NCBI GenBank assembly: GCA_022225965.2
Contig: JAKJXP020000161.1
Span: forward strand, 1 to 64,000
Length of the DNA stretch: 64,000 nt
From: Diatrype stigma
Lineage: Eukaryota; Ascomycota; Sordariomycetes; Xylariales; Diatrypaceae
Direction of reading: 5' to 3'
Shown: positions 30,383-41,979 of the stretch, in pieces
How positions within the stretch are numbered: the stretch's first letter is position 1
Layout: each line of letters begins with the position of its first letter
Notes under the pieces: generated by a model
Seen by the model: only the letters and a program-made list of their open reading frames with translations
Told to the model about the DNA's origin: nothing
Database searches by the model: none
Translations under genes and position numbers: made by a program

Positions 30383-31452
30383 TTGAGAATTCCGATGATC
30401 CTTTGGGCTTTTGTCTCTCTTCTCTAGACAACATCCCCAACCTTGAGGGTAGCTGAGAGTGGCATGGAGAGTAACATGCTTGTGTGGTGCGTTTTGTATA
30501 CTTCTAAACTCAATGGTGCTCTGCGGAGTCCATTCGAACGTGTATATACCTTAGGCTTTACATAATGTCTTCGTGCGAAGAGAATGCAAGGAGCGACCCA
30601 CAGGTGCATACAATTTATCCTAATCTTGTTCTTAGCTGTAGTAGTACTTGGGGTGGAGGTCACAGTTTGGGCTGTTCCAGTCAAAAACCCTCAGATTGAT
30701 GCGGTAAACCATCCTTCGGGGAAACATTCTGTTTGCTTCGAAGGCCCTACAGCAGTTAGGGTGAAACAAAGTACTTGACAATGTAATACTTGCAATAGAC
30801 TCAAGCTGCCAATGTAGCCGCTAGGTTTGTAATGGGGATATGTAGAACAAACACCTGGCTTTCAGTCCTTAAATGTCTTGTAAGTGCAGAACCTTGATAC
30901 GTGCTTTGTAGTCGCTAGCTAGGGGACAAGAGGAAATGGGGGATATACCTTCAAGAAGAAGCAAAACCATACACTAAGATAGATCAACAACGTCACACTC
31001 AACTATTTGCCAATCAAGAGACTTCAGGTCGTGAGTTTTAGTATCAAGATTAAGCCTTATCCGTTTGCGGCGGGCACTGTTGACAAGGGGTCACTCCAAG
31101 GGGTCTTTGTATCAAATTTTCTGAAGAACTCGGCACGGCCTGTGGCTTTGTTCGGGCCGAGGGGCTAAACAACATCCCGTGTTGTTATCCACCGCTATTC
31201 AACGGGTCCCTTTACCCCCTTTGATGGCCTTTGCCACCATGAGTCTATATGAGGCAGTTTAGAGTCAAGAAGAGCTACCAGCGGATGGGGTTCCACCCCC
31301 ATTTACGCAGGATCCCAGGAAGTCTTAGGATCTGTCGTTCGTAATAAAGAACTATACCTCAACTCCAGTCTCATCACTTCGACTTGAAGCGTAAGGGACT
31401 CCTTCAATAAGTAAATAAAAAGGCATTTGATCAAAACCAAACCTCACCGACG
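30383..31452. other. Spacer upstream of the WSC gene
   Basis: No credible gene or repeat seen. The proximal promoter of the WSC gene has an A-rich leader just before the start. Confidence 0.5.
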
Positions 31453-32334
31453 ATGCTCACGGCCCTCTTCTCCACCCTCGCGCTCTTCGGCACCCTCGCC
31501 GCCGCTGCGTGGGAGGGCACGCCGAAGAACAACGCGGTCGCGAACGGGCTCAAGTTCCTGGGGTGCACGAACGAGGTCCCGGGGCGGGCGCTGACGGGGC
31601 CGAGCTACTCGGCGGACGACATGACGGTGGAGAGCTGCCTGAAGTACTGCCAGGCGGGCAACTACTGGATGTCCGGGGTCGAGGCCGGGCGGGAGTGCTA
31701 CTGCGGCAAGTACGTGGCGCCGCCGGCGTCGTTCCACGGCGACGCCGGCGCGTGCGACATGCCGTGCACGGGCGACCCGCGGCAGCGGTGCGGCGGCTGG
31801 GGCAAGATGTCCGTCTTCAACAACACGGCGTACAAGGGCGCGTCGGCGCCGGCCGGCGCCGCCAACTACGCCTTCGAGTCGTGCTACATGGAGCCCATGT
31901 GGGACCGCGCCCTGGCCAACCTCGTCCTCGCCGACGACGCCATGACCGTCGAGAAGTGCATGGCGGCCTGCGGCGCCGGCGCCGGCTACAAGTACTGCGG
32001 CCTCGAGTACGGCCGCGAGTGCTACGGCGGCAACACCCTCGACCCCCGCCTGCAGGACGCCAACGACCCCACCTGCGCCATGCAGTGCGACATGCCGTGC
32101 GGCGGCAACCGGGCGCAGATGTGCGGCGGCCGGTCGACCATCGCCGTCTACCAGAAGAAGGGCACTACCAGGAGAGAGGACGGGGAAGATGATGATGGTG
32201 GCTCGGGCGCGAACCTAGAAATGGTGCGCGCCATGAAGGGCCGCTTCATCAGGGTTCGGAAGCCAGCCAAGGGCATGGAGCGGGGTGTGGAGAAGGTGCA
32301 AGAGAGAGATGTCGACGTGGAGAATGACGAATAG
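31453..32334 (+). CDS. Secreted protein with two WSC domains
   Basis: This single-exon gene of 293 residues starts with a signal peptide (MLTALFSTLALFGTLAAAA). Two WSC carbohydrate-binding domains follow at about residues 30-125 and 135-230. Each shows the Cys pattern and signatures of the family (CLKYCQAGNYWMSGVEAGRECYCG; CMAAC..YKYCGLEYGRECYGG; DMPCTGD and DMPCGGN). The tail (after about 235) is charged and has no transmembrane helix, so this is probably a soluble wall- or glycan-binding protein, not a Wsc1-type stress sensor. The gene is strongly GC-rich compared with its flanks. Confidence 0.88.
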   Translation: MLTALFSTLALFGTLAAAAWEGTPKNNAVANGLKFLGCTNEVPGRALTGPSYSADDMTVESCLKYCQAGNYWMSGVEAGRECYCGKYVAPPASFHGDAGACDMPCTGDPRQRCGGWGKMSVFNNTAYKGASAPAGAANYAFESCYMEPMWDRALANLVLADDAMTVEKCMAACGAGAGYKYCGLEYGRECYGGNTLDPRLQDANDPTCAMQCDMPCGGNRAQMCGGRSTIAVYQKKGTTRREDGEDDDGGSGANLEMVRAMKGRFIRVRKPAKGMERGVEKVQERDVDVENDE

Positions 32335-33881
32335 GGATGAGGTACTACGTGGAGGATTCTTTATATCATAGGATGGTTTAACGGTATCTCTGTCGGTGGT
32401 TCTATAAAAGCATGCCAGGGTTTGGCTGGTATTGGAGTCGGGTATATAGGTGTGGGCTATTCTATGTCTGTTCGACTTTTCCTTTGCAGTCTCTATCTAT
32501 AACGAAATATACTCTTTCAAGCCATGGTCTTTCTGTGACTCCCCCACCTGTTCGAAGCCCTCAACCCCATGCGACGATGCTCTTGTGAGGTGTTCTGGTG
32601 CCTTCATACCATCGCCTCGAAATCCCCTTCCCTGATGCATACATTTGCCGTAAGCAGCCATCATATCCTGTGTAACTTGTACATCAAAGTAGAAGAATAT
32701 CTATAACAAACATTGTGAGGCCTGAGTCACAGCTAGTCATGATGACAAATGGGAATTCCTCTCGTGATTGCGTTCCCGTCTGATTCTGTCGACTGTGCGA
32801 TGCTATCGAGCCGGCTAGCCCAAATTATTGCTAAGATAAACGTGACAACACGATCTTAGCTGAGTATCAATTAGCTCACCTTTGGTTTCACATTTTCAAA
32901 GATGAGTCCCGTAACAGCATCGTAGTACGCGGAGGGGTGAGCGGTGTTCCTGTTTGCTTTCTCATCATTCTGCAACAGACTCGTTAGTTTGCGGTGTAAT
33001 GTTCATGACGTGGTTTCGTCGTGCCTCCACCGCGCCTCCCAGGTTTCCTGTTATAAGTGTGGGCCACCTCCCTATTCCAAAAACATCATGACACCATTAG
33101 ATGAATGGGCAGACGAGAAGCTGCACCGCCTTCACCAATACTGGATTCAGTCGCCCAACCTTGATAGCATCCAGAACCAGCAACAAGTGAAAAGCCACTG
33201 CTCCCCTTATAGAACAAGGCGATCCTGTTAGGCTCTGGTGAGATCTATCGACGGCGCCAGCCAAGCTAGCCAGTGAAGAGCCGTTGCGATGGCAAAGAAA
33301 CGGAATAAAGGCAAGAAACGGCAGCTGTCTCCAAGACGCGGACCCAACATAGCGGGCTCGTGGACGAACTTTTCGAGCGACTCGAGTATCGATAACACCC
33401 ACTCGACAGGGTTCCGGAGGTTACTAGGGCGGTTGTTCAGGGGGCTGAGAATGCGCTCCGGTGGCCGGCGGCAACGACACCGAGTAGGCAGTGATAATCG
33501 CCGTCGACTCCCTGACCAAGATCCTCCGCAGAGACCTATCTATCACTGGAGATAAGCTTCAGGTATTTACACAATAAAGGCGACACCAATGGAGAGCTGG
33601 GGCAGGGGCTTCTCGTGGAGCAGGCGTTGGATAATTTTGATCGAGTTCAAGGGATTATATTTATGAAATATGAGCCTTGAGAACTATCTTGGATATATCT
33701 GTATAAATACTTGTCTTGCCTGTGATCAATATTGCATATAGATGTAGATACACGGCAGTTTGAAGAGGAAAGCCTAATATCAACACAAAGTCTAACATAT
33801 TTTAGCTAGGGCACCACCGGGCGGGCACGCCAGGGGCGGGCCAAGCATCCAACTAACGCCCATCATAACTATCATAATCCA
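32335..33881. other. Spacer with possible decayed coding remnant
   Basis: The part at about 33064-33600 reads like coding sequence in pieces of different frames (see the pseudogene entry). The rest shows nothing. Confidence 0.4.
33064..33600 (+). pseudogene. Possible degraded coding sequence, family unknown
   Basis: From 33088 a frame reads MTPLDEWADEKLHRLHQYW and stops at 33231. Protein-like phrases such as LVDELFERLEYR and AVIIAVDSLTKILRRDL then appear in other plus-strand frames, with stops and frame changes between them. No intron set that I tried joins them cleanly. This could be a decayed gene or chance; I do not assign a family. Confidence 0.25.
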
Positions 33882-35264
33882 TTACCGCGTCCAACCGACC
33901 ACATCCTCGAACCAATCCAGCACGACCTGGTTAGACAGGACGCTCGCACCGAGCGAGCAGTGCTCGCCGGCTCCGTCGGCGTTCAGGAAGTTGCGGTAGG
34001 TAGCGCGGTCGCCGAGGGCCTGCGCGAGCGCGACGGCCTGGCCGGGGAAGAACTGGTCGTTCTGGGCATCGCCGACGTAGACGGGCACGGTGATGTTCTG
34101 CACGAGGCCCTCCAGGGTGTACTTCTGGACGTCGGAGAACCACTCGTAGGGGGTGTCGGCGTTGAAGGACCACATGCCCTGCTCGATGCCCCACTTGGTG
34201 CCGGTCGAGGCCTTGGGCGATACCAGGGCGGCCTCGAGCGCGAGGTTGAAGGCCGTCTTGTTGCCCGACTTGAACAGCGCGACGGCGTCGGCCCCGAACT
34301 GCTTGGCGATGCCGTCGGCGAAGCTGTAGATGCCGTCGAAGGCGACGACGGCCGCGAGGCGGTGCTCGACGGCCGCGGCGCGCGGGGCCAGGTAGCCGCC
34401 GAACGAGGAGCCCCAGAGGCCGACCTTGTGCGGGTCGACCTCGCGGCGCTTCAGGGCCCAGTCGAGCACGGGCGTCACGACCTTCTCCCACTCCGGGATG
34501 AAGCCGAGGTTCTGCTGGCGCCGCACCGTCGGCTGGCCTGGCCCCTCGAACGTGATCACGTTCATGCCGCGCTGCACCACGGCCTCGCCCACCTGGTGGT
34601 ACATCTCCTCCTGCGAGCCGTCGAAGCCGCTGCACATGAGCATCGTGGGGCGCCGGCCGGGCAGGCCGGTGCCGTAGAAGATGGCGGGGATCGTGAAGCC
34701 GTCGGCCTGGATCGTGATCCGCTTGCCGGGCACGGGGAGCAGGGCGATGGCGGCATCGAACGACGCGAGCTGCTGCTCCCAGAGGGAGTTGATCCTGGGA
34801 TCGCTCTTGTTGCCGTGCAGGTAGAAATCGGCCGAGCGGTAGTAGGTGGCTTCTCTGAACAGGGCGTTCCGGGCCGAAACAGGGTACTTCTTGGAGTCGA
34901 TGGCCTGAGAGGTGCTGTGCACCCGGCTAGCGAGGTCGTAGAAGGCGCTGTAGTAGCTCTCAAAATCGCCCGGCACGATCTTGTTCGCTGCCACCAGAAC
35001 CTCGCCGATATCTGCGCCTTGGTAAGGCGCCCCGGACAAGACTCGAAGGATCTCAAAGTGGAAGGAGGAATCCGAGCTTAGTTGAAGCATAGGGTCTGTA
35101 GTCCCGTTGTCCCTCTTGACATTGCCAATCTTTTCCCGTAGCCATGGTGCTCCCTATATCCGTGTGTTAGTCAGGCTTTTCATAGTTCCTTGGAGGAAAG
35201 GCTTTCTCACCTGGACTAGGCCTGAGAAGCCCATGAGAAGCGCGGAAGTCTGAGAGATCTTCAT
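33882..35264 (-). CDS. Secreted alpha/beta hydrolase (Ayg1 / dihydropseudooxynicotine-hydrolase-like)
   Basis: Exons in transcript order are 35264-35211 and 35153-33882: 441 residues. Exon 1 is the signal peptide (MKISQTSALLMGFSGLVQ, then GAPW); the intron has GTGAGA and CTAAC signals. The N-terminal helical cap is followed by the hydrolase core. The nucleophile elbow is GLWGSSFGG, the acid region is VGDAQNDQFFPG, and the catalytic His is in GEHCSLG near the end. The cap-plus-core arrangement matches the family containing C-C bond hydrolases and the melanin-pathway enzyme Ayg1. The substrate is not predictable, and the signal peptide is unusual for an Ayg1-type enzyme. A Zn2Cys6 regulator lies directly upstream on the same strand. 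Confidence 0.87.
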
Positions 35265-35632
35265 CTTGTCTGTTTGGTATTGTGTTGGCGGAAGATGCTG
35301 GCTGGATGGTCCATTGCAAAAGACTCCCACAACCAGCGAGGACGTCTTGGCTTTTATATACGAATAGCGACCTCCTGAGTTCAACTATCGAGGTACGAAG
35401 TAATACATATTTACTTACTTGAATTGGGCAAAGGTGTGGCTGTTGGAGAGCGGCACAGCTCTACCTAGCACCACCTACGTAATGATGCTACTTTTAGGTG
35501 TGGGTACCGGCATGAACCGAGAACGAGAACGAGAGCGATGGCGAAAACGATGCCGGATTGCCCTAAGACTTTTTGCATAGACTTCCGTACCAACCGAAAT
35601 TCTTCAGATGTAAGCTGGCAATAAGCCATGCA
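35265..35632. promoter_or_regulatory. Promoter of the hydrolase
   Basis: A 368-bp gap between the regulator's stop and the hydrolase start. It contains a GAACGAGAACGAGAGCGA run; no clear Zn2Cys6 CGG-CGG pair was found. Confidence 0.4.
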
Positions 35633-37098
35633 TCAACCAATAACACTGTATTTCTCTATCATATTCAAAGGCCAAACCATGAGCTCTTTCCATCTCCCTG
35701 TCAACTCGCCCGCGATGGCCCTGACCTCCTTCACGCCCGAGTCTCCCAACCACCAGAACTCGTGATACTCTGCGAGCAGGGCGAAGTAATGGGCTAATAT
35801 CACCAGGGCCCGGGGCGATGCAGCCCGCACCAGGTCGACGTATCGCATGTCCGCTAGCATGGGGAACATCACCAGCATCCTGCAAACGTTGCCCGACGGC
35901 CCGTCCAGCTCGATGACGCCGAGGATATTGCTGATGTAGTCGATCGCGCTCTCATAAGCCGCCTGGATATCTGCGTCCCAGGGCTCGGGGGTGGCGTCGC
36001 CATCGCTCAAGCTGCGATCCAGCAGGTGCTCGAAACATCGACGACCGCGCCCGTTATTACTATCTCTACTCTTAAGAATACCACTATCGCGATTTTGACT
36101 GGAAATGCCTCTGGCTGGCTCGTGGATGTGTCGGGTGCCCTTGATCAGCTGGAAGGCTATGGATTTGGGTTCTATCCCGACCAGCCTCCACGCCTCGGCG
36201 AAGACGGTGGTCGAGCTCTTCGTCACGATGAGCCACTCCCACGGCGGCGTGTACGGCTGGCGCGACCGGTCCTGCAGCTGGATGGACGCGTAGTTGCGCA
36301 TGAGGCAGGACGTGAGGCAGACGGGGTCGACCGTGTCCGGGGTGAGCTGAGAGATCTCCTTCCGGTGCTCCCGTAGTGCCATGGAGAAGTACTTGCCCGC
36401 CACGCCTGGTTCCACGACGGGGGCGGCGGCAGGATCTGTTTTATCGTGGAGCTTCCCCAGGTGTAGGGCCGCGATGGTGTATATCGAGTACAGCAGAGCA
36501 TCCGACCGAAACGCGAGCTGAGGGGTCAGCCGAGCGAAGACGTCCCGCGAGACCTCGTCGATCGCGATCGAGCTACCCGTCTCGGTGACGTACTGGTGCA
36601 TCAGCCGCGCCTCCAGCATCCGTCGCGCCCGTCCCTCCGGAGGGTCGTTATCGCCATCGTCCTCAGCGCCCTCTCTCCCGGCGCCGAAAAAGTGTTGGTC
36701 CAAAGACCATTCCCTGCTCTCCCGCTTCTCGTACGGCCCCTCTCCGGATGATGACGCAGGGGAACTCTTGTCCGATGCCCTGGGCGATCTTTTCACATGG
36801 CGCCCATCGCGGTCATAGACGCATGGCACCTGATGCCGCTCACAGTTGTGGCATACAGGCTTCGCCTCATTACACTAGGAGCCACACGAGTGCACCTTGT
36901 TAAAATCTTGATTGATATGATATGATTATGTCACTAGAGTAGCTTACTACTAGTAGTGCTAGGTATTAGATAGCGAATAGCAAAGGACACACACACCTTG
37001 ACCCTCCGCGCTCGACACCGTTGGCAGCCGAACATGGATTTCTTATGGCCCAGCTTCGGGACCCTAAGGCCACTAGCCGACGCGGTGGACTCGGACAT
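35633..37098 (-). CDS. Zn2Cys6 fungal transcription factor
   Basis: Exons in transcript order are 37098-36997 and 36874-35633: 447 residues. The zinc cluster is split by the 122-nt intron: exon 1 ends FGCQRCRARRVK and exon 2 begins CNEAKPVCHNCERHQVPC, giving C-x2-C-x6-C-x6-C-x2-C-x6-C. Without exon 1 the zinc cluster is lost. A Ser/Arg linker (about 60-85) leads to a Fungal_trans_2-like regulatory region of the type found in sterol- and wall-related regulators (LEARLMHQYVTETGSSIA, then ALREHRKEISQL). It is probably nuclear. The target is unknown; the secreted hydrolase immediately downstream is a candidate by position only. Confidence 0.88.
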
Positions 37099-38269
37099 TA
37101 TTTCGCATTATCCGCAATTGACAAAGGATTTGCTGCCTGCCTCACGTGTAATCGTATGTAAGATGCGAGATGTTCGTGCAATCTTTGAGTAGGGCGATCT
37201 TCCACTCGCAGCAGTTACACAGCATGACAACCTACGCAATGTAGATTGATGTGTGCTGGGGTACTTGGACCCTTGGATGCAGGTACGGTGATGGAGTTGA
37301 GGTGTCACGACTCGTTGAGGTCCACCGCCAACCACGAACTAGTCGGAATTCCCTGTTCGGAACCGGATTTAAGGCGGGACTGGTAGCTGGCATGCAGTTA
37401 TAGGGGCAACTCCATCGAAGCCAAGTGCAGTTAACCAGTATGGTGATCCTTGGCATCCTTGGCGTCTGTTTATTCTTGAACTTGCCAACTACTGAGGCGC
37501 CAGCCGTGCCACGTAATTTTCCCCTGGGGAATGTCACGCTAGGTAGTTGACAAGTGCACTCAGCGGAGAAGATCCCACATAAGCAAGGATATACATAAGT
37601 TGCCTAGGTACGTAGCTGGTGGGCGACCGTTGATTCATATCAGATGTTAGGCACCTATAACTATAGATGCTATGCATTATACGGTGTGCACCTGAATCGG
37701 AATCGTCGTCTTTAGTACATATTTCAAGGGGCTCCTGGCAACCCGGTGGCATGGGTAGTCAGCAGCTTGGCATTACTTGGCATAGCCCTATGGGGCGGCT
37801 GAGCTTCAGCTCACCCACTAACTAGGTAGATCATGAAGCGAGTGCGAGCACTGCCTTCAAGCTGCAACGTCGCCACGACATTTTCGTGGCCGAATGCCGA
37901 AGGCCGAAGCAAAGTATTTATCAACCTTATACTTCCGAAACATCGGATGGGATCCTAATCTCAGTTGGTATCAATGCATGTTCCCTGTTGTGTGATAGAA
38001 GTCCTGCAAATCCATATACTTACCATGCAATGAAATGTTACGGTACTGGTCAGAAAAGGGCATAGTAGTCATCCTATACTACATAATGATCAGATCATCT
38101 CGGAAAGTACTTCCGTATATCATAGAAGCATAGAAACACAGTAGGGCACCATTGCGTTCATGTTTTATCCCGAGTAGACCCGGTGACTTAAGTACTTAGT
38201 CGGTTGTCTTATTGGCAAGACGCGATCGACAAAGAAGCGGGCTCCTGAAGGGTAAATAAGTTACATACC

Positions 38270-38583
38270 ATGACTGCAACCCAGGCTACCCGGTCCCACT
38301 GCTTCAACCACTCCTTTACAAGGCTCGCAATGTTTTCCCTGACTCCTTTGATAGCATCGGGCGGAAGGTCCAACGTGGTCTAGTTCTCGAACAAGCCGTT
38401 CTTGCCCCAGTGGTGCACAGCGTTGTCGATCAGGATGTAGTGTAAGGCTCGTAAGTCGTTGTGATCGCTCGGGCGGCGGAGGCGCGTCGAGGCCAGCCCC
38501 CCTACATCCATGGGTCCCACTCGCCGTCGATGAAGGCTAACCTGGAGTGGTGGATCTGGAAGGCGGGTTCCTCTCCACATCAC
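38270..38583 (-). pseudogene. Coding-like fragment with an in-frame stop, family unknown
   Basis: A minus-strand frame reads ALHYILIDNAVHHWGKNG then ends LFEN-stop (TAG at 38380-38382). In the same frame TTLDLPPDAIKGVRENI and SLVKEWLKQWDRVAW follow up to about 38270. The even protein-like composition on both sides of the stop suggests a decayed gene or a small gene with an unrecognised intron. I do not recognise the family. Confidence 0.3.
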
Positions 38584-39351
38584 CCGGCTTTGTCAAGTTG
38601 AACGCTCTTCGGCAGACGATCGACGCATGTTGGAGGTCAACCATGCGCGAAACCACGCGCATTCGATCATACGGGGGAACTCCCATCTATGTATAATCTT
38701 ATAACCAATCCATGATCAACTCGTGCCTGTCAAACTCGGCATGATGGCCGAGCCAATCCATATCAGCAATAACTTACTCTATTGCCAAGAATTTTAAATC
38801 GTCAATACCAAAGCTGTCGACAGGGATGCTATCGCCAGAGTAGCAATGTTCGAGAATGCCTATGCCTCCCGTCGCCTCCGCGAGCTCGCATCAGATGCCC
38901 ACCCCTAGGAAGGGAAATTAATCAGCCTCACCCGTCTCTCCGGCGCAGAGCACAATCACCGGACCTCTTTGCTCTAAGTTGGGTCAAACCAGTAACTAAG
39001 GCCGAATGCACTATTCACACGCGGCCGGTATTCTGGATTCAGGGGAAAGTGGTTGATGGGGATACCCATCTTACACTCTGCGTAGCTACGCATCTTTGAG
39101 AGAATTCATCCAGGCTTTTCGAAGTTTTAGGACTCGAGCCTTAGGTTCTGGAGCCGTCGGTATGTATTCTAAAGTATACGTACGATGTTCGAACGGTATA
39201 GAGTCGTGTGTAGTCATGTTATGACGGCATACATCAATGAATCTTAGATGCAATTGGCAAAATTCGCCAAGGAATAGACGGGCACTGATGCCTCCTATTG
39301 GGCAGTTCAAGCTGAGCTACTGTAGGGGTCTTTTTTACCCGTAACTATATT

Positions 39352-39376
39352 GTACATACATACATACATACATACT
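39352..39376. repeat. TACA microsatellite
   Basis: About six units of (TACA) upstream of the cyclic phosphodiesterase-like gene. Confidence 0.8.
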
Positions 39377-39507
39377 AATATGTAGTACGCATCTAGACAC
39401 CATTGAACCTCTCCTAGGCATCTCTAAGAACAGTACTACACCTTACCTAGGTAGTACGATTGATCAAGGCAAATAAGCATCAGTACTTAGTTAAACGACG
39501 CGAAAAA

Positions 39508-40238
39508 ATGCCTGGATCCTCTCTCTGGCTAATCCCACCGCCCTCGCACCCGCTGCACCGCATCGTCTCCGAGCTCATAACCAAGGACCTGCCGTCCGGG
39601 TTCCCCGACGTGTGCGGGCCGCCCTTCGCCCCGCACATGACGCTGACGTCCAACATACCCCCGGCCCTATACGGCGACCAGCCCCAGGCATGGCTGGACG
39701 CCATCCCCTGGCCGGCGGCCGGCGACGTGCGGGTCCGGTTCGAGGCCGTGCGCACCGAGGACGTGTTCTTCCGGCGCTGCTACCTCAAGGTCGCCTTCGA
39801 CGGGGTGCGGGGCATCGCCGGCCTGGCGCGGGCCCGCGGGGTCAACGGCGAGGAGAGCGCTGGCAGCGGCAGCAAGACGGAGCAGTGGCTGCACGAGTGG
39901 AAGGCCGCTTTCGGCCCGCATGTCAGCTTGATTTAGTGAGTTCCTTTCCCTTGCGCTTGAGCAGATCCGCGGCGAATTTATCTGTGTTACAAACCTAGCG
40001 GCTTAGTCGCGTCTCGTCTCACCACTAACCCGGCTTAACTAGTGGGGATACTTTGATCGAGGAGGACAAGTTGCAGGAGATTACAGACTTGGTCAAATCG
40101 AAAAAGATATCGCTCGGAGGATCCGAATCAAGTGCTTCGGAAGAAGGCTTTGGTGGCTGGGAAGGTGGTGTCGTCTGGTTGGTACCTACGGATAAGCCTA
40201 TTGCAGATTGGAAGCCCATTGCGACGAAGACGCTCTAA
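39508..40238 (+). CDS. Cyclic phosphodiesterase-like 2H protein
   Basis: Exons 39508-39935 and 40043-40238 give 207 residues. The two catalytic H-x-T/S-x motifs of the 2H phosphoesterase fold are present: HMTLTS near residue 51 and HVSLIY near 139. The intron splits the Tyr codon directly after the second motif. Start MPGSSLWLIPPP matches the strand that opens CPDase-type proteins (yeast Cpd1 family), which hydrolyse ADP-ribose 1'',2''-cyclic phosphate from tRNA splicing. Length is normal for the family. The residue 115-130 loop is Gly/Ser-rich. Confidence 0.87.
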
Positions 40239-41017
40239 GTTCCAGAGCTATACAACAGTGAACCACTAAAAGAGTAGGGGGCAAGAAGCATCCCGATACC
40301 AATGCATATGATCTGTTTCTCGATTTTGGTATTCGGTGGGGTTCAGGGTTCCTCCGAAGACGCTGAAGTAGACAATGATGGATATCAGCGTTGCATATTG
40401 TCGAAGGTCTACTAAACCCACACCATTGCTGGCAGTCTGTATAGGGGGTTCAGGATAAGGATAATCATAAGGGGGCTCATATAGACGATACACACTCCAT
40501 GCCCGAAAAGTAATATTCGAAAACTTGTGAAATCGTTCCTGGGGAGTCGACCACTTCGTCTCACTCATGCTTTTCTTCCCCCTGATTTCAGGGAATGTTC
40601 GCCGCCCCGCCCCCCTCCCTCCCCTCCCGTGGTAACGCCGCCTCATAACCTTTTCACGATGTATTCTTAAGGCATTATACAATGCAGTTCTTTCACGTAC
40701 GACCATACCATCTAGAAAATTCGGGATCCCGTCCGCTCTCCCCTAGACAAACTGGGTAGGGCCAAATCAGTAGTTGGGTCGGTGACGACCAGCGAATCCT
40801 TGGTGTTGTACGTTTTTCTTTTTTCTTTTTTGCTTACTTTATAGTATTCGCCATGACACGGTTTAGCATTTGTTCTGTAAGATTGACAGTGTTGGTGTTG
40901 TTAAGGTGGTGTACTGATGGGTCAAGGGTAATTCCAAGATAACCGAAAGCTGAGGATAGTACATATTGCAGAGTAATCGCAACGTTAAAGTACCGTAGAA
41001 CATACAAGACATACCCA
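40239..41017. other. Spacer; possible small minus-strand frame
   Basis: A minus-strand frame from an ATG at 40568 to 40266 (MSETKWSTPQERFHKF..., one hydrophobic stretch QYATLISIIVYFSVFGG) could encode about 100 residues. It has no recognisable family and I give it low weight. Otherwise nothing. Confidence 0.3.
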
Positions 41018-41979
41018 CTATTTGTTTCTTTTCCTTCGGTGCTTTGAGGATTCTGAATGGGGCTCTTGTGGTTTGCCGCGGGAGCGCAACTGACGCCTCG
41101 AAAAAACAAAGACTTTCAAGGTGGTCTTGATCTCTTCATCCTCGATCATCTCCTTGAAATTGAGAAAATCCTTCATCCTCCACGTATAAGCCTCCTTCGG
41201 ATACTTCGTATCCATAAACTCGAGTACGTCGTAGGGCTCAGTCCAAGCTCTGCCAAAGTCCACAAGCCGACAGTTGACGAAATTGTCCGCTCGAATATCG
41301 GTGTTATATATCTTGAGATCGTTCAGCCGTTTCACTCTCTCAAGTGTGCGACGAACGGTTTTCGAATTGATCTGGGTGCGGTCTGTTTCAAGGTCCTTCA
41401 CAATGGCTCGAATCCGGACGTCATTCCCTAGTACCTCGCGCAGACTGGTATCAATAATATCAGTGCAGAAGTCAAGGTGCTCCTTCTCTTCGAGGTATAA
41501 CCTGTCTTGATCCTCCAAGAATATGTACCCATGGCATTTCACTGCAATTTGCTCACGTGGTCCAATTCGACCCTCGTCTCTAGCTTCTTGGATTCTTCCA
41601 TAGGCCCGACGTTCAGCATAGAAAGGATCCGTGTAGAAGATGTCCTTATCAATGGCGCAAGTGCTGCCGAGATATGTGCTTCGGAAGGACCTTTCAGCTT
41701 CTGGGTGGTGGAATTTGAACTGTGGGATCCAAGATCAACTAAAAGGGACCCGTAATGTTTGAGGCTGCTACTTACAACTTTCAGAGCATACTGTTTGGAC
41801 TCAATTCTCACTTGGAAGACATACCCGTCGGCGGCTGAAGCATTACTTCGATGCTTATCAAGCCGCGAACCCCGTTGGATTGGAGACTTTCGATGCTTGA
41901 ATGGGAGCAATTTCGGTCCTTCACAGGAGGGCAAAGCAAGTTCGGGAGAACCGTCCGTTTGGCGTTTGCGCTTTCCCAT
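41018..41979 (-). CDS. Kinetochore Sim4-complex FTA2-like protein (kinase-like fold)
   Basis: Exons in transcript order are 41979-41776 and 41719-41018: 301 residues, intron phase 0 (GTAAGT, CACAG). The N-terminal basic head is followed by VFQVRIESKQYALKV, a VAIK-like strand. Then come FYTDPFYAERRAYGRI, VKCHGYIFLED and IYNTDIRADNFVNCRLVDFGRAWTEP. The last block keeps D-x4-N and DFG-like residues of a protein-kinase catalytic loop. This order fits the FTA2/Sim4 family and related fungal kinase-like proteins. The C-terminus is basic (SRRQLRSRGK, HRRKRNK). A kinetochore role is family-based only; many fungal members are uncharacterised paralogs, and catalytic competence is doubtful. Confidence 0.72.

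Larger units (their letters stand above)
37099..39507. other. Long spacer with one coding-like fragment
   Basis: No complete gene is seen in 2.4 kb. A coding-like stretch on the minus strand occupies about 38270-38583, and a TACA microsatellite lies at 39352-39376. Confidence 0.5.

Noticed and set aside
31509..32192. 227-codon plus-strand frame inside the WSC gene
   Set aside because: Arg/Gly-rich alternate frame of GC-rich coding DNA; the WSC frame explains the region.
33960..35081. 373-codon plus-strand frame
   Set aside because: Antisense shadow of the GC-rich hydrolase gene; its Arg/Gly/Ala/Val-rich composition is an artefact of the opposite strand.
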